NCBI GenBank assembly: GCA_019234295.1
Contig: JAFALK010000044.1
Coordinates: forward strand, 1-64,000
Direction of reading: 5' to 3'
Source: Roseateles sp.
Lineage (GTDB): Bacteria; Pseudomonadota; Gammaproteobacteria; Burkholderiales; Burkholderiaceae_C
DNA length: 64,000 nt
Part shown: one piece after another, positions 1-9,293 of the stretch
Position numbering within the stretch: the first letter of the stretch is position 1
How the letters are laid out: the number at the start of each line of letters is the position of its first letter
Position numbers and translations under genes: made by a program
Notes under the pieces: generated by a model
The model's database searches: none
Told to the model about the DNA's origin: nothing
The model's input: the letters and a program-made list of their open reading frames with translations, nothing else

Positions 1-1
1 C

Positions 2-220
2 GGCGACGTGATCGTCAAGGTCGACCCGCGCTACTTCCGCCCGACCGAGGTCGAGACGCTGCTGGGAGACCCGTCCAAGGCCAAGGCCAAGCTGGGCTGG
101 ACTCCCAAGACGACGCTCAAGGAACTTGTGGCCGAGATGGTGCAGGCTGACTACAGCTCGGCGCAGCGCGACAGCCTGGTCAAGCAGGCCGGCTTCCAGG
201 CCTACGACTATCACGAATGA
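2..220 (+). CDS. gmd: GDP-mannose 4,6-dehydratase, 3' end only
   Basis: This is the C-terminal 72 residues of a Gmd-type short-chain dehydratase; the start lies outside the window. The segment [20 protein letters not shown] followed by [18 protein letters not shown] is the usual end of Gmd, where the substrate-binding C-terminal part closes. Gmd converts GDP-mannose to GDP-4-keto-6-deoxymannose in the cytoplasm. The stop codon overlaps the next start (ATGA), so it is the upstream part of the polysaccharide operon. A perosamine-synthase-like aminotransferase two genes downstream could use its product. Family call from visible residues; pathway role inferred. Confidence 0.9.
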   Translation, partial: GDVIVKVDPRYFRPTEVETLLGDPSKAKAKLGWTPKTTLKELVAEMVQADYSSAQRDSLVKQAGFQAYDYHE

Positions 221-1587
221 ACAAGCTGCGTGCCCGGATCGCTCCAGGGCTGAACCCGCGCACGCGCCGCTTGCTCAACACGGCGGCCGCCGGCTACCTG
301 GCGCGCTTCGGCTCGGCCGCCACGCTGCTGGTCACCATCCCGCTGGCCCGGCGGCAACTGGAGCCGGAACTCTTCGGCGTCTGGATGATGCTCAGCACCC
401 TGCTGGGCTTCTTCGCCTTCGCCGACCTCGGCGTCGGCAACGGCGTGCTCAACCGCATGACGGCGGCGCACGGCGCAGGCCGCCGCGAAGAGGCCGGCCG
501 CGTCATCGTCGCCGGCTATTTCTGTACCGCCGCGATGGGCCTGCTCATGCTGGCAGCCTGGTACGCCTGGATGGGCGCTTCGACCGACCCGCTGCGCTTT
601 GCCGGTGCGATCAGCTCGGAGCATCGCAACGAGGTCCTGAGCGCTTTTTGCGTCTTCGTCGGCCTGATGGCGCTGAACCTGCCCATCGGCATGGTGCAAA
701 AGCTTCAGCTGGGCTGCCAGGATGGGCAATGGGTGGGGATCACGCAGTTCGGTGCGTCAATGGCAACGCTGCTCGCCGTGCCCGCCGCGCTGTATTGGCG
801 GCTCGGCCTCTCGGCCCTGGTCCTGGCTTCGCTGGGCACCCAGGTGGTGGCCAACCTGCTCAGCAGTCTTGCCTGGCTGCGCCATCGCGGCTACCTGGGT
901 CTCGTCCGCCCTGCCCTGCTGCACAGGGCCGAGGTGCGCGGCTTGCTCCACAGCGGCCTGTGGTTCTTCGTGCTGCAGCTCAGCGCCGCGTTCGCCTTCC
1001 AGTCCGATGCCTTCGTCATCGCGCAGCTTTTAGGCCAGTCGGCCTATGGCGACTTCGCGGCCGTGCAGAAGGTGTTCCTCTCGCTGAGCTCGATCTTCGG
1101 CGCCGCCTTGCTGGGCCTGTGGCCGGCCTTTGGCGAAGCGCTCAATAATGGCGACCTGGCCTGGGCCCGCCGAACCCTGGCGCGTGCGCTGCTGACGGGC
1201 CTGCTGGTCATGGGCGGCCTGTGCATCGCCGCGCTGCTGAGCATGGACTGGATCTCGCGCCTCTGGCTGCACATGGAAACACCGCCGCCCATTTTGCTGC
1301 CCCTCGTGCTCGCGACATGGACCGTGATGGACACGCTGGGCGCCATCTGCGGCAGTTTTCTCAATGGCGCCGGGGTGCTGCGCGCCCAGGTGCTGGTGGC
1401 CCTGAGCATGGCCGCCACGGCCTTCGCGGGCAAGTGGTGGCTGGTCACGCGCCTGGGCGCGCCGGGCGCCACGCTGGCCACCATCGTCGCGTACGGCCTG
1501 ATCTCGGCTCCAGCGCTGATCTTCCTGCTTCGCCAACTCTTTCAACAGCGCAGTACCGTACTGCGTGTCGTTCCTGTGGAGACCTGA
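217..1587 (+). CDS. Wzx-type polysaccharide flippase
   Basis: A 456-residue very hydrophobic protein with about 12 predicted membrane segments, of the MOP superfamily (RfbX/Wzx-like). Proteins of this family move undecaprenyl-diphosphate-linked repeat units across the inner membrane. An early segment with [21 protein letters not shown] is typical of the first half of these flippases. The start overlaps the gmd stop by four bases and the next gene follows without a gap, so translation is probably coupled. A second flippase lies at 31452-32666, so the locus may make two glycans. Substrate cannot be told from sequence. Confidence 0.85.
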   Translation: MNKLRARIAPGLNPRTRRLLNTAAAGYLARFGSAATLLVTIPLARRQLEPELFGVWMMLSTLLGFFAFADLGVGNGVLNRMTAAHGAGRREEAGRVIVAGYFCTAAMGLLMLAAWYAWMGASTDPLRFAGAISSEHRNEVLSAFCVFVGLMALNLPIGMVQKLQLGCQDGQWVGITQFGASMATLLAVPAALYWRLGLSALVLASLGTQVVANLLSSLAWLRHRGYLGLVRPALLHRAEVRGLLHSGLWFFVLQLSAAFAFQSDAFVIAQLLGQSAYGDFAAVQKVFLSLSSIFGAALLGLWPAFGEALNNGDLAWARRTLARALLTGLLVMGGLCIAALLSMDWISRLWLHMETPPPILLPLVLATWTVMDTLGAICGSFLNGAGVLRAQVLVALSMAATAFAGKWWLVTRLGAPGATLATIVAYGLISAPALIFLLRQLFQQRSTVLRVVPVET

Positions 1588-2694
1588 ATGTCCAAATACA
1601 GCATCCCCATCTACCAGCCCGACCTGGGTGGCAATGTGAAGGCCTATGTCAACGAGTGCCTGGACACGTCGTGGATCTCGTCCCGGGGCCGCTTCGTCAG
1701 CGAGTTCGAAGACCGCTTCGCACAGCGCATCGGCGTTGCGCACGCCGCTTCGGTCTGCAACGGCACCGTGGCCCTGCACCTGGCACTCATGGCGCTGGGC
1801 ATCGGGCCGGGCGACGAGGTGATCGTCCCGACCCTGACCTACATCGCATCCGCTAACGCCATAGCCTACACGGGCGCCACGCCGGTCTTCGTGGACTCGG
1901 TGCGCTCGACCTGGCAGATCGATCCCGAGGACGTGCGCCGCCACATCACGCCGCGCACGCGCGCCATCATGCCTGTGCATCTCTACGGACAGGCCTGCGA
2001 CATGGACGCACTGATGGCCATCGCGGCCGAGCATCGCCTCTTCGTCGTCGAGGACTGCGCCGAAGCCTTCGGCACCTTCTACAAGGGCCGCCACGTCGGC
2101 ACCTTCGGCGACATCTCCACCTTCAGCTTCTTCGGCAACAAGACCATCACCACCGGCGAAGGCGGCATGGTGGTCAGCAAGGACAAGACCCTCATCGAGC
2201 GCTCGCGCCACCTCAAGGGCCAGGGCCTGGCCGCGCATCGCGAGTATTGGCACGACGTGGTCGGCTACAACTACCGCATGACCAATATCGAGGCGGCGAT
2301 CGGTTTGGCGCAACTGGAACGCGCAGACGAGTTCATCGGCAAGAAGCGCGCGCTGGCCGAGACCTACCGAACCGCGCTCCAAGACTTGCCGGTGCAGGTG
2401 CACGCAGAAGCACCCGACACCGTGCACAGCTACTGGATGGTGTCGATTCTGGTCGAGCGCGCCGAGCAGCGCGACGCGCTGCGCGAACACCTGGCCAAGG
2501 CCGGCATCGAGACGCGGCCCTTGTTCTACCCCGTGCACACCATGCCCATGTATGCACGCAACTACCGCAAGCACAGTGTGGCGGAAGACCTGGCGTGGCG
2601 GGGGATCAATCTGCCGAGTTGGCCGGGCTTGAGCCAGGCTCAGCTGGAAATCATCGTCGAAGCAATTCGCAGTTTCTACCGTGACGCCCACTGA
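1588..2694 (+). CDS. per: DegT/DnrJ/EryC1 aminotransferase, probable GDP-perosamine synthase
   Basis: A 368-residue PLP enzyme of the DegT/DnrJ/EryC1/StrS family. The PLP lysine is K185 in GNKTITTGEGG, and the conserved VVEDCAEAFG segment is near residue 155. The N-terminal IPIYQPDLGGNVKAYV and the WISSRGRFV segment resemble RfbE/Per GDP-perosamine synthases, which add an amino group to GDP-4-keto-6-deoxymannose. The gmd end just upstream and an acetyltransferase overlapping downstream support a GDP-perosamine or N-acetylperosamine route. The family is firm; the exact sugar is inferred from context and could be another 4-amino-6-deoxyhexose. Confidence 0.8.
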   Translation: MSKYSIPIYQPDLGGNVKAYVNECLDTSWISSRGRFVSEFEDRFAQRIGVAHAASVCNGTVALHLALMALGIGPGDEVIVPTLTYIASANAIAYTGATPVFVDSVRSTWQIDPEDVRRHITPRTRAIMPVHLYGQACDMDALMAIAAEHRLFVVEDCAEAFGTFYKGRHVGTFGDISTFSFFGNKTITTGEGGMVVSKDKTLIERSRHLKGQGLAAHREYWHDVVGYNYRMTNIEAAIGLAQLERADEFIGKKRALAETYRTALQDLPVQVHAEAPDTVHSYWMVSILVERAEQRDALREHLAKAGIETRPLFYPVHTMPMYARNYRKHSVAEDLAWRGINLPSWPGLSQAQLEIIVEAIRSFYRDAH

Positions 2695-3331
2695 GCTGCT
2701 CATCGTCGGCACGGGCGGGCTGGCAAAGGAAGCCGCCCAACTGGCGCGGCGGATCGACCCGCGGGGGCAGCGCTGGCACCGCATTGCCTACGTCACGCAC
2801 GATTCGCAGGAGCTCGGGCGCGAGCTGATCCACGGCGCCGTCGAACACCTCGACAGCGAGGTTCTTCAGCGCTCCGCGGCTGCCGACCTGGTCATCGGAA
2901 CGGGCCACGCGCCTCTTCGCCGCTTGCTCGCTCAGCGCTTTGCCGCCCATCCGGGCCTGTCGTTCCCCAACCTGATCCATCCGCTCGTGGAGATTGACCC
3001 GAGCTGCGTGACGCTCGGCCGCGGCAACATGATCACGCAAGGCGTGGTGATGACCTGCGACATCCGCATCGGGGACTTCAACCTGTTCAACTGGAACTGC
3101 ACCGTGGGGCACGACGTCGTCATCGGCTCCTTCAACGTCATCAACCCCTCGTCCAGCGTCTCGGGCCATGTCCGGATGGGCGACGCCTGCTTGCTCGGCA
3201 CCGGCTGCCGGATTCTTGAACGCCTGGCGCTGTCGTCGGATCTTGCGATCGGTGCGGGTGCGGTCGTCACCAAGAGCATTTCCGAAGTGGGAACCTATGT
3301 CGGCGTCCCAGCACGCCGGGTGCAGCAATGA
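2681..3331 (+). CDS. NeuD/PerB-like sugar O/N-acetyltransferase (left-handed beta-helix)
   Basis: A 216-residue protein starting at GTG inside the 3' end of the aminotransferase gene (14 bp overlap). It has an N-terminal Rossmann-like region (LLIVGTGGLAKEAAQL) and then hexapeptide repeats from about residue 95 (for example TLGRGNMITQGVVM, IGDFNLFNWNCTVGHDVVIG), ending with GAGAVVTKSI and VGVPARRVQ. This two-part layout is that of NeuD, PglD and PerB. PerB of Caulobacter N-acetylates GDP-perosamine, and the neighbouring gmd and per-like genes make that the leading guess. Acceptor not proven. Confidence 0.8.
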   Translation: MTPTELLIVGTGGLAKEAAQLARRIDPRGQRWHRIAYVTHDSQELGRELIHGAVEHLDSEVLQRSAAADLVIGTGHAPLRRLLAQRFAAHPGLSFPNLIHPLVEIDPSCVTLGRGNMITQGVVMTCDIRIGDFNLFNWNCTVGHDVVIGSFNVINPSSSVSGHVRMGDACLLGTGCRILERLALSSDLAIGAGAVVTKSISEVGTYVGVPARRVQQ

Positions 3332-4533
3332 AAATAGGCATCCTCGGCCACGGTTTCATCGAATGGGGTGGAGGGCTCGACTTTCTGCGCCTCGTCTGCG
3401 GCAGCCTGGCCACCAGCGGCGAACCGCTGGAGTTGCATCTATTGCTGCCCACCCGCGGTCCGCGCTTGGCGGCACGCCAGTCCCTGCGCCAGCTCAAGCA
3501 TGCGCTCAAGACGGCGCTGGGCCGCAGCAGCACTTTGGCGCGGACACCGGATGCACGCATCGTGACCGAATTCGTGCAAGGCAATCAGGCCCTGATCCAG
3601 GCCCATGAAATCGACGCCGGCCAGCGCGCGATCGCAGCCGCATCCAGGCGCTTGCGACTCGACGCGCTCATGCCCTCGGTCCAGCCCCTGGACCCGGACA
3701 TTGGGCTGCCCTGGCTGGGCTATATCGCCGATTTCCAGCATGCTCACCTGCCGCACTTCTTTTCCGAGCAGGAGATTGCCGCGCGCAATCGCAATTTCTC
3801 CGACATGCTGGAGCGCTCGCGCTGCGTCATCGTGAACGCACGCGCGGTGGCGAACGACATCGAGCGGCTGCTGCCCGGCCGCCCGGCCAAGGTCGTGGCG
3901 ATGCCGTTTTCGGCAGCGCCCAATCCCAGCTGGTTCGAGCTCGACGAGCCACCTTTGGAGAAGTACGGCATTCACTCCCCGTTCTTCATCATTTCCAACC
4001 AGTTCTGGCAGCACAAGGACCACCTGAGCGCCTATCGCGCCTTCGCGCGCCTTCGCGAGCAGCACCCGCAGACCCAGTTGGTCTGCACCGGCGAGACCAG
4101 CGACTTCCGCAACCCCGCGCACTTCCCCATGCTGTGCCGCGAGGCCGAGGCGCTGGGCATCGCCTCGCATCTGCGTGTGCTGGGGCTGATCCCCAAGCGC
4201 GACCAGATCGCCCTCATGCGCGCGGCCAGGGCCGTCGTCCAGCCCACACTCTTCGAAGGCGGCCCCGGTGGCGGATCGGTGTTCGACGCCGTAGCCCTCG
4301 GCGTCCCTGCCCTCGTGTCCGACATCGAAGTCAACCTGGAAATCGACGAGTCCAACGTGAGCTTCTTCAAGGCCTCCGATGCCGACGCGCTGGCCCGCGC
4401 CATGGCCGAGGTCCTGAACAGCGAGCCAGCAGAGCGCCCCGCCCCGCAACTCCTGATTGAAGCCGGGCAGCGCCGACGCCGCGCCTGCGGCGACGCTCTC
4501 CTTGCCGCCATTCACGAACTCGCGCCTCGCTGA
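3328..4533 (+). CDS. Glycosyltransferase, GT4-like
   Basis: A 401-residue GT-B fold enzyme. The C-terminal half holds the nucleotide-sugar binding half: FIISNQFWQHKDHLSAYRAF near residue 215, then PTLFEGGPGGGSVFDAVALG near residue 310 in the place of the usual E-x7-E motif, so this motif is atypical. The ATG overlaps the previous stop by four bases. It probably adds one sugar of the O-antigen or exopolysaccharide repeat at the cytoplasmic face. Donor and acceptor cannot be assigned. Confidence 0.8.
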   Translation: MKIGILGHGFIEWGGGLDFLRLVCGSLATSGEPLELHLLLPTRGPRLAARQSLRQLKHALKTALGRSSTLARTPDARIVTEFVQGNQALIQAHEIDAGQRAIAAASRRLRLDALMPSVQPLDPDIGLPWLGYIADFQHAHLPHFFSEQEIAARNRNFSDMLERSRCVIVNARAVANDIERLLPGRPAKVVAMPFSAAPNPSWFELDEPPLEKYGIHSPFFIISNQFWQHKDHLSAYRAFARLREQHPQTQLVCTGETSDFRNPAHFPMLCREAEALGIASHLRVLGLIPKRDQIALMRAARAVVQPTLFEGGPGGGSVFDAVALGVPALVSDIEVNLEIDESNVSFFKASDADALARAMAEVLNSEPAERPAPQLLIEAGQRRRRACGDALLAAIHELAPR

Positions 4534-4542
4534 GCTGAGCCC

Positions 4543-5784
4543 ATGTCCGTCTGTATCTTCACCATCGTCGCCCGCAACTACCTGCCGCTGGCCCTCACGC
4601 TCGCCGATTCCGTGGCGCGGCACCATCCCGAGGCGCAGATGCACATCTACGTCGTCGACGGTCTTGATGGCTTGCCCGCCGCCTCCTACGCCCACACGCT
4701 GACCGGCCTGGACAGCGTGCTCGGACCGGAGTTCGACGCGCTTCGCTTCCAGTACAACATCACCGAGTTCTGCACCTCCGTGAAGCCGATGCTGTTTGCG
4801 CGCCTGCTCGCGCAGACCCAGGCCGAGCTCGTCTACTACCTGGACCCTGACACCTGGCTCTTCGGCCGCCTCGACCCCATCCATCAAGCGGCTCCCGACG
4901 CCTCCATCTTCCTCACGCCGCATCTGCTGCATTGCCGGCCCGACGGCGACCATGCCTATCCGGAGTACAAGCATCTCTGGGAAGGCATCTTCAACCTCGG
5001 CTTCTGCGCCGTCCGGCGCTCCACCACGACCGATCGATTCCTCGCCTGGTGGGACAAGCGGCTGCGCGAGTATTGCTACGCCGACCATTTCGACGGGCTG
5101 CATACGGACCAGAAGTGGATGGACTACGTGCCCGCTTACTTCGGCGAACACCTGCACATCGTCCGTCAACAAGGCGTCAACGTCGCTCACTGGAATCTGG
5201 ACGAGCGGACTCTGGAGAAAGGCCCCAGCGACACCTATACGGTCAGCGGCGAAGCCCTGCTCCTGTTTCACTTTTCCGGATTCGATTTTGCCGGCGAGAG
5301 CCTCACGCGCCACGTCGAGACGCAGTCGCAGCAACGCTACGCGAGCCCGGCCTTGCAAGCCCTGAGCTCGAGCTATCGCGAGGCGGTCAAGAAGAACGGC
5401 TATGCCGACCACATACGCCTGAGCTACCGCTATAACTACTTCGACAACGGCCAGCCGATCAGCCCGTTGCAGCGGCGCTTGTATCGAGCATTGGGTCCGA
5501 GCGGCGGCGCAGCCAGCCCCTTCGCGCACGGCGGGTCCTTCTATCAAACGCTCTCCCGACGCGGTCTGCTCGACTTCAGCCCCGCAGCGCTGCGCGGCCA
5601 CTCGGCCGCGACGCTGCCGCAGGTCGGCCGCCTGACACGCTGGGCACAGGCGGGGCTGCGCGTCTTCTTGCGCTGCTTCGGCGCCAGCCGCTACGCCTAC
5701 TTGCTGAAGTTCTTCAACAAGTTCGCCAGGCCCGAAAACCATGTCTTCCTGCTGGAGGACAAGGCGGAGCACGGGCAGCGATGA
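4543..5784 (+). CDS. Putative glycosyltransferase with DPD motif (GT-A type, GT8-like)
   Basis: A 413-residue protein with an N-terminal Rossmann-like strand (CIFTIVARNYLPLALTLADS) and a metal-binding type motif DPD at residues 101-103 in VYYLDPDTWLFG, as in GT-A enzymes. The pattern of long-range contacts (TEFCTSVKPML before the DPD; HTDQKWMDYVP and NVAHWNLDER after it) resembles GT8-like proteins of polysaccharide clusters. The C-terminal 150 residues have no motif I recognise. It is separated from the previous gene by nine bases and overlaps the next start by four, so it is part of the same operon. Confidence 0.65.
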   Translation: MSVCIFTIVARNYLPLALTLADSVARHHPEAQMHIYVVDGLDGLPAASYAHTLTGLDSVLGPEFDALRFQYNITEFCTSVKPMLFARLLAQTQAELVYYLDPDTWLFGRLDPIHQAAPDASIFLTPHLLHCRPDGDHAYPEYKHLWEGIFNLGFCAVRRSTTTDRFLAWWDKRLREYCYADHFDGLHTDQKWMDYVPAYFGEHLHIVRQQGVNVAHWNLDERTLEKGPSDTYTVSGEALLLFHFSGFDFAGESLTRHVETQSQQRYASPALQALSSSYREAVKKNGYADHIRLSYRYNYFDNGQPISPLQRRLYRALGPSGGAASPFAHGGSFYQTLSRRGLLDFSPAALRGHSAATLPQVGRLTRWAQAGLRVFLRCFGASRYAYLLKFFNKFARPENHVFLLEDKAEHGQR

Positions 5785-6899
5785 AGATCGCCGTCGATGC
5801 CCGGTCGCTGAGCACGCGCCCGACCGGTGTGGGCCAATACCTCATGGCCGCCGTCAATGTCTGGAGCGAGCAGCAGCCAGAGCTGCGCTTCGCGCTGCTC
5901 TCGAACAAGCCCTTGCACGCGGCGGCCGAAGCGGCGCTGGCCAAACGCGAAAACGTCGAGTTCCACTGCTGCCCAACACCACTGCTGGCCGACAACGGCC
6001 TATGGTGGTTGATCAGCCATTTCGAGCGCTGCGCGCGCGAGCAGCGTGCGGATCTGCTCTGGGGTGCCGCAGGCCTGCTGCCTCCCACGACTCGCATGCC
6101 CGGACTGCTGACGGTGCACGACCTGGTCTATCGCAGCCTGCCTGAGACCATGGCGCTGCGCACTCGCATTGCGTATGGCCTGCTTGCAGGTCGATCCATC
6201 ATCAGGGCGGATCGAATCTGGGCGGTATCGCGTTTCACTGCAGGTGAGGTCGAGCGTCACTACCCTCGTCGCAAGTCGCGTGAACTCATCACCGGATCGG
6301 GTCTGAATCCCCTGCGAGAGCAGCATCGGTTCGACCCAAGCCAACTGGACGAGCTGAGGCAGCGCTATCGCGTGACCGAGCGCAGCTTGCTGTTCGTCGG
6401 CACGCTCGAGCCCCGCAAGAATCTTCGCTTCCTCATCTCGCTGATGCCCGCGCTCGCCGCGCAAGGCTTTCAGTTGATCGTCGTCGGCTGCTCCGGCTGG
6501 GGCCGATCTGATCTGGCCGACGTGCTCAAGGCGCCCGGATTCCCGGCTGATGCGGTGCGTTTCTGCGACTATGTGTCCGATGCCGACCTGCAGGGTCTGT
6601 ACAAGACGGTGGCACTCTTCGTCTCGACCTCACTGATGGAGGGGTTCGGATTGCCACAGCTGGAAGCCATGGCGGCGGGCTGCCCGGTGGTTGCGGCCGC
6701 CAACTCGGCGATGATCGAGGTCGTTGGCGACGGAGGCCACTTGGTCGAGGGCTGGGCGCCGAAGGACTGGATTTCGGCTATTGAGGCCGTCTACGCAGCT
6801 CGCGACGACTATCGCCTTCGAGCGGTGCAAGCGGCCGCAATGCACGAGATGGCGCACGCCTGCGCACAAGCCGGCGTCGCCTTGGACGGGCTGCGCTGA
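5781..6899 (+). CDS. Glycosyltransferase family 4
   Basis: A 372-residue GT-B glycosyltransferase. The N-terminus MKIAVDARSLSTRPTGVGQY is typical of the mannosyl/rhamnosyltransferase-like GT4 group, with the glycine-containing acceptor loop PTGVGQY. The C-terminal half has LFVGTLEPRKNLRFLI (about residue 210) and EGFGLPQLEAMAAGCPV (about residue 290), which keeps the E-x7-E motif. The ATG overlaps the preceding stop by four bases. Probable role: one transfer step in repeat-unit assembly. Confidence 0.85.
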   Translation: MKIAVDARSLSTRPTGVGQYLMAAVNVWSEQQPELRFALLSNKPLHAAAEAALAKRENVEFHCCPTPLLADNGLWWLISHFERCAREQRADLLWGAAGLLPPTTRMPGLLTVHDLVYRSLPETMALRTRIAYGLLAGRSIIRADRIWAVSRFTAGEVERHYPRRKSRELITGSGLNPLREQHRFDPSQLDELRQRYRVTERSLLFVGTLEPRKNLRFLISLMPALAAQGFQLIVVGCSGWGRSDLADVLKAPGFPADAVRFCDYVSDADLQGLYKTVALFVSTSLMEGFGLPQLEAMAAGCPVVAAANSAMIEVVGDGGHLVEGWAPKDWISAIEAVYAARDDYRLRAVQAAAMHEMAHACAQAGVALDGLR

Positions 6900-6909
6900 A
6901 GGATCCGGC

Positions 6910-8253
6910 ATGGAACTGCTCTACGCGCTTCACCTTCCCGTGACGCTCCTGCTCAGCCTCACGCCCTTGTGGTTTTCGGTGCGTGTGCTCAGGCTGCCGT
7001 GGATCAACCCGTTCAGCATTGCGCTCGCGGTCGCGCTCCCCGTGCAACTCATGAAGCTGCTGGCGGGCCCCCTGGTCTTACTGGACGACGGGATCTTCGA
7101 CGTGGGCTACCAGTTCGCGCTGCTGATGACGGATGTGCAGTCGCTGGCACAACTGGGCGGACTGCTGTTTTTCTACAAGCTCGCGCAGGCCCTGCGTCTC
7201 GAGCGCTTTCTGCCCATGAAACGCGTGATGCTTCAGGCGGCGGATTTCGCGCGTACCAAGTGGTTGTTCCTGGCATTGTTCGGCGTGGCGTTCTTCTTGC
7301 TCGCGCACGCGGAGTTTGGCGTGCTCAACTGGATCGCCAATCCGCGCGCTGGCTATCAGCTCTATCGCACGGGCCAGGGGCAGTGGTACGCGATGGCGGT
7401 GAGTTGCGTGGCCGTCGCCTACCTCATGGATGTACTCCAGAAGCCGCGACCAGGTGCCATCATCGTCTCCACCGCCTTCTTCATGGCCCTGGTCTACCTG
7501 CTGGGCTCCAAGGGCAATATGCTGGCGGTCTTCGTCAGCGCGCTGATCTTCCTTTGGTTCCTGGACTGGAAGCATCTGGGCCGCGTGTTCCTGATCGGCA
7601 CGCCGCTGCTCTTCGGGCTGCTGGTCGTGAACCTGTTTCTTGCGCTGGGCAATGCGTTCGACCTTCAGTCGGTGCTCGAATACTTCGACTACTACAAGAA
7701 CGCGGCCGACTACTACAACGCTTATCTCAATGACCAGTTGCCCTTGTTCTGGGGCAAGGTGAGCCTCAGCTCGCTTTGGGGCTACGTGCCGAGGTCCTTA
7801 GCGCCGGACAAGCCCGTGGTCTACGGTGTTTTGCTCGTTAACGAATTCTTCTACCCCGGCCAGGCTGAGCTGACCAACACGCCTGCATTCGGCGGCGCCG
7901 TCGAGCAGTTCGCCGATTTCGGCGTGATCGGCGTCATCGTCTTCGGCTTCTTCAGCAGCCAGTCGATCGTGCAAGGCCTGCTGTCCTATCTGATCTTCAG
8001 GAAGCCAGGCATCAAGCTTCAGGCCATGAGTCTTGGCGGCGTGGCTCTCTTGCTGATTCAGTTCGCGCCCTCGTTCGGCCTCTTCCTTCCTGGATTCCTC
8101 TACGTGCTGCTGCTCGGCTTCGTGCTCTTCAGCATGCGCGTGCTACGCGGTCGCCCCACGCGGCCCGCAAGGCCCGCAAGGCCCACAAGGCCCACAGGGC
8201 CCACAGGGCCCACAGGGCCCACAGGGCCCGCCGAGGGCCTGCCTGCGTCATGA
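6910..8253 (+). CDS. Wzy-like O-antigen polymerase / oligosaccharide repeat protein
   Basis: I take the ATG at 6910 (447 residues). Longer reading frames exist upstream but overlap the preceding glycosyltransferase in non-membrane-like sequence. The protein has roughly 10-12 hydrophobic segments and a large loop around residues 240-320 with [15 protein letters not shown] and [20 protein letters not shown], which fits polysaccharide polymerases that join repeat units on the periplasmic side. The family is poorly conserved, so the call rests on topology and on lying among Wzx and glycosyltransferase genes. The C-terminus is odd: a run of RPA/RPT then GPT triplets encoded by nine-base tandem repeats. 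Confidence 0.7.
   Translation: MELLYALHLPVTLLLSLTPLWFSVRVLRLPWINPFSIALAVALPVQLMKLLAGPLVLLDDGIFDVGYQFALLMTDVQSLAQLGGLLFFYKLAQALRLERFLPMKRVMLQAADFARTKWLFLALFGVAFFLLAHAEFGVLNWIANPRAGYQLYRTGQGQWYAMAVSCVAVAYLMDVLQKPRPGAIIVSTAFFMALVYLLGSKGNMLAVFVSALIFLWFLDWKHLGRVFLIGTPLLFGLLVVNLFLALGNAFDLQSVLEYFDYYKNAADYYNAYLNDQLPLFWGKVSLSSLWGYVPRSLAPDKPVVYGVLLVNEFFYPGQAELTNTPAFGGAVEQFADFGVIGVIVFGFFSSQSIVQGLLSYLIFRKPGIKLQAMSLGGVALLLIQFAPSFGLFLPGFLYVLLLGFVLFSMRVLRGRPTRPARPARPTRPTGPTGPTGPTGPAEGLPAS
8162..8233 (+). repeat. Nine-base tandem repeat, eight units, at the 3' end of the wzy-like gene
   Basis: Units of the form ggcccRcaR repeat eight times: two ggcccgcaa, one ggcccacaa, four identical ggcccacag and a last ggcccgccg. 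In frame they encode RPA/RPT triplets that change to collagen-like GPT triplets at the cytoplasmic or periplasmic tail of the polymerase. Being nine bases long, changes in copy number keep the frame and only alter tail length. Confidence 0.9.
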
Positions 8254-9293
8254 TTCATCTGGACGGCATCATCTTCTCCCTGCAGTCGCATGGAGGCATC
8301 AGCGTCTACTTCCGCGAGCTGCTGAGTCGACTGGCGACTCAGCAAGAGCCGAGTCTGCTGACGCTCGAGAGACCTCAACGCGCCGAGCTCGACAAGCTGC
8401 CTGCAAAGATGCGCGAGCAACGCCCCGCGCGCGCCCTCGAGCGCTACCGTGCCTGCCGCCCGCCCTCGGCAGTCCGAGCCAGCCTCTTTCACTCGAGCTA
8501 TTACCGCCTCCCTCGGCAAAGAGGAATGCCCTCAGTGGTGACGGTTCACGACTTTGCCTACGAGCGCTGCGTCGGCGGCCTGAGAACCTGGGTGCATGCC
8601 ACACAGAAATACGCGGCGATTCGGCAAGCGCAGGCCATCATCTGCATCTCGGAAGCCACGCGCGACGATCTGTTGGAGTTTGTCGGCGTGCGCAGCGACC
8701 AGAGCCTGCACGTCGTCTACAACGGTGTCTCTGAAGGCTTCCAGGCTGTTGAGGTCCCGGCCGGTGCCGGTGCCGGCGCCGGCGCCGGCTTCGCCCTTTT
8801 CATAGGACAGCGCGGTCGCTACAAGAACTTTGCCCTGGCGCTTGCGGCGCTCGAACACCTACCCGATCTCGAACTGCATTGCGTTGGCGGCGGACCGATT
8901 CAGGAGCACGAGCTCGCTGGTGCAGTCGAGTCCGTGCGCGCACGCGTCAAGCACCTGGGCCCCGTCGATGATGTGGAGTTGAACCGCCTGTACAACACCG
9001 CTCAGTGTCTGGTTTACCCATCGGCCTACGAAGGTTTCGGCATCCCGGTGCTCGAGGCGATGCGGGCGGGCTGCCCCGTCGTGGGCATCGACTGCAAGGC
9101 CGTCAAGGAAGTGGGGGGCGACGCCCTCGTCGTCGCAGAGCAAGCGCGCGGCGACGCGCTCGCGGAGGCGATTCGCGTGACGGCAGGCAGCTCGCGCAAC
9201 ACGTTACGCGAGCGGAGCATGGCTCGCGCAAGCCACTTCAGCTGGGATCGGTGTTTCGCCCAGACCCTCGCCGTTTATCGTTCACTCACATGA
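8250..9293 (+). CDS. Glycosyltransferase family 4
   Basis: A 347-residue GT-B enzyme. The acceptor-side loop is SLQSHGGISVYF near residue 12; a donor-side E-x7-E motif lies in YEGFGIPVLEAMRAGCPV near residue 262, and FIGQRGRYKNFALAL near residue 190. Between the two domains there is a short (Ala-Gly)n linker encoded by a gccggt/gccggc hexamer repeat at about 8758-8789. The start overlaps the polymerase stop (ATGA). Probable role in repeat-unit assembly; sugar specificity unknown. Confidence 0.85.
   Translation: MIHLDGIIFSLQSHGGISVYFRELLSRLATQQEPSLLTLERPQRAELDKLPAKMREQRPARALERYRACRPPSAVRASLFHSSYYRLPRQRGMPSVVTVHDFAYERCVGGLRTWVHATQKYAAIRQAQAIICISEATRDDLLEFVGVRSDQSLHVVYNGVSEGFQAVEVPAGAGAGAGAGFALFIGQRGRYKNFALALAALEHLPDLELHCVGGGPIQEHELAGAVESVRARVKHLGPVDDVELNRLYNTAQCLVYPSAYEGFGIPVLEAMRAGCPVVGIDCKAVKEVGGDALVVAEQARGDALAEAIRVTAGSSRNTLRERSMARASHFSWDRCFAQTLAVYRSLT

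Noticed and set aside
1030-2784. Reverse-strand open frame of 584 codons opposite the flippase and aminotransferase
   Set aside because: Antisense to confident genes, no signal or domain in its translation.
3439-5772. Reverse-strand open frame of 777 codons opposite two glycosyltransferase genes
   Set aside because: Antisense to genes with clear motifs; composition is that of a GC-rich shadow frame.
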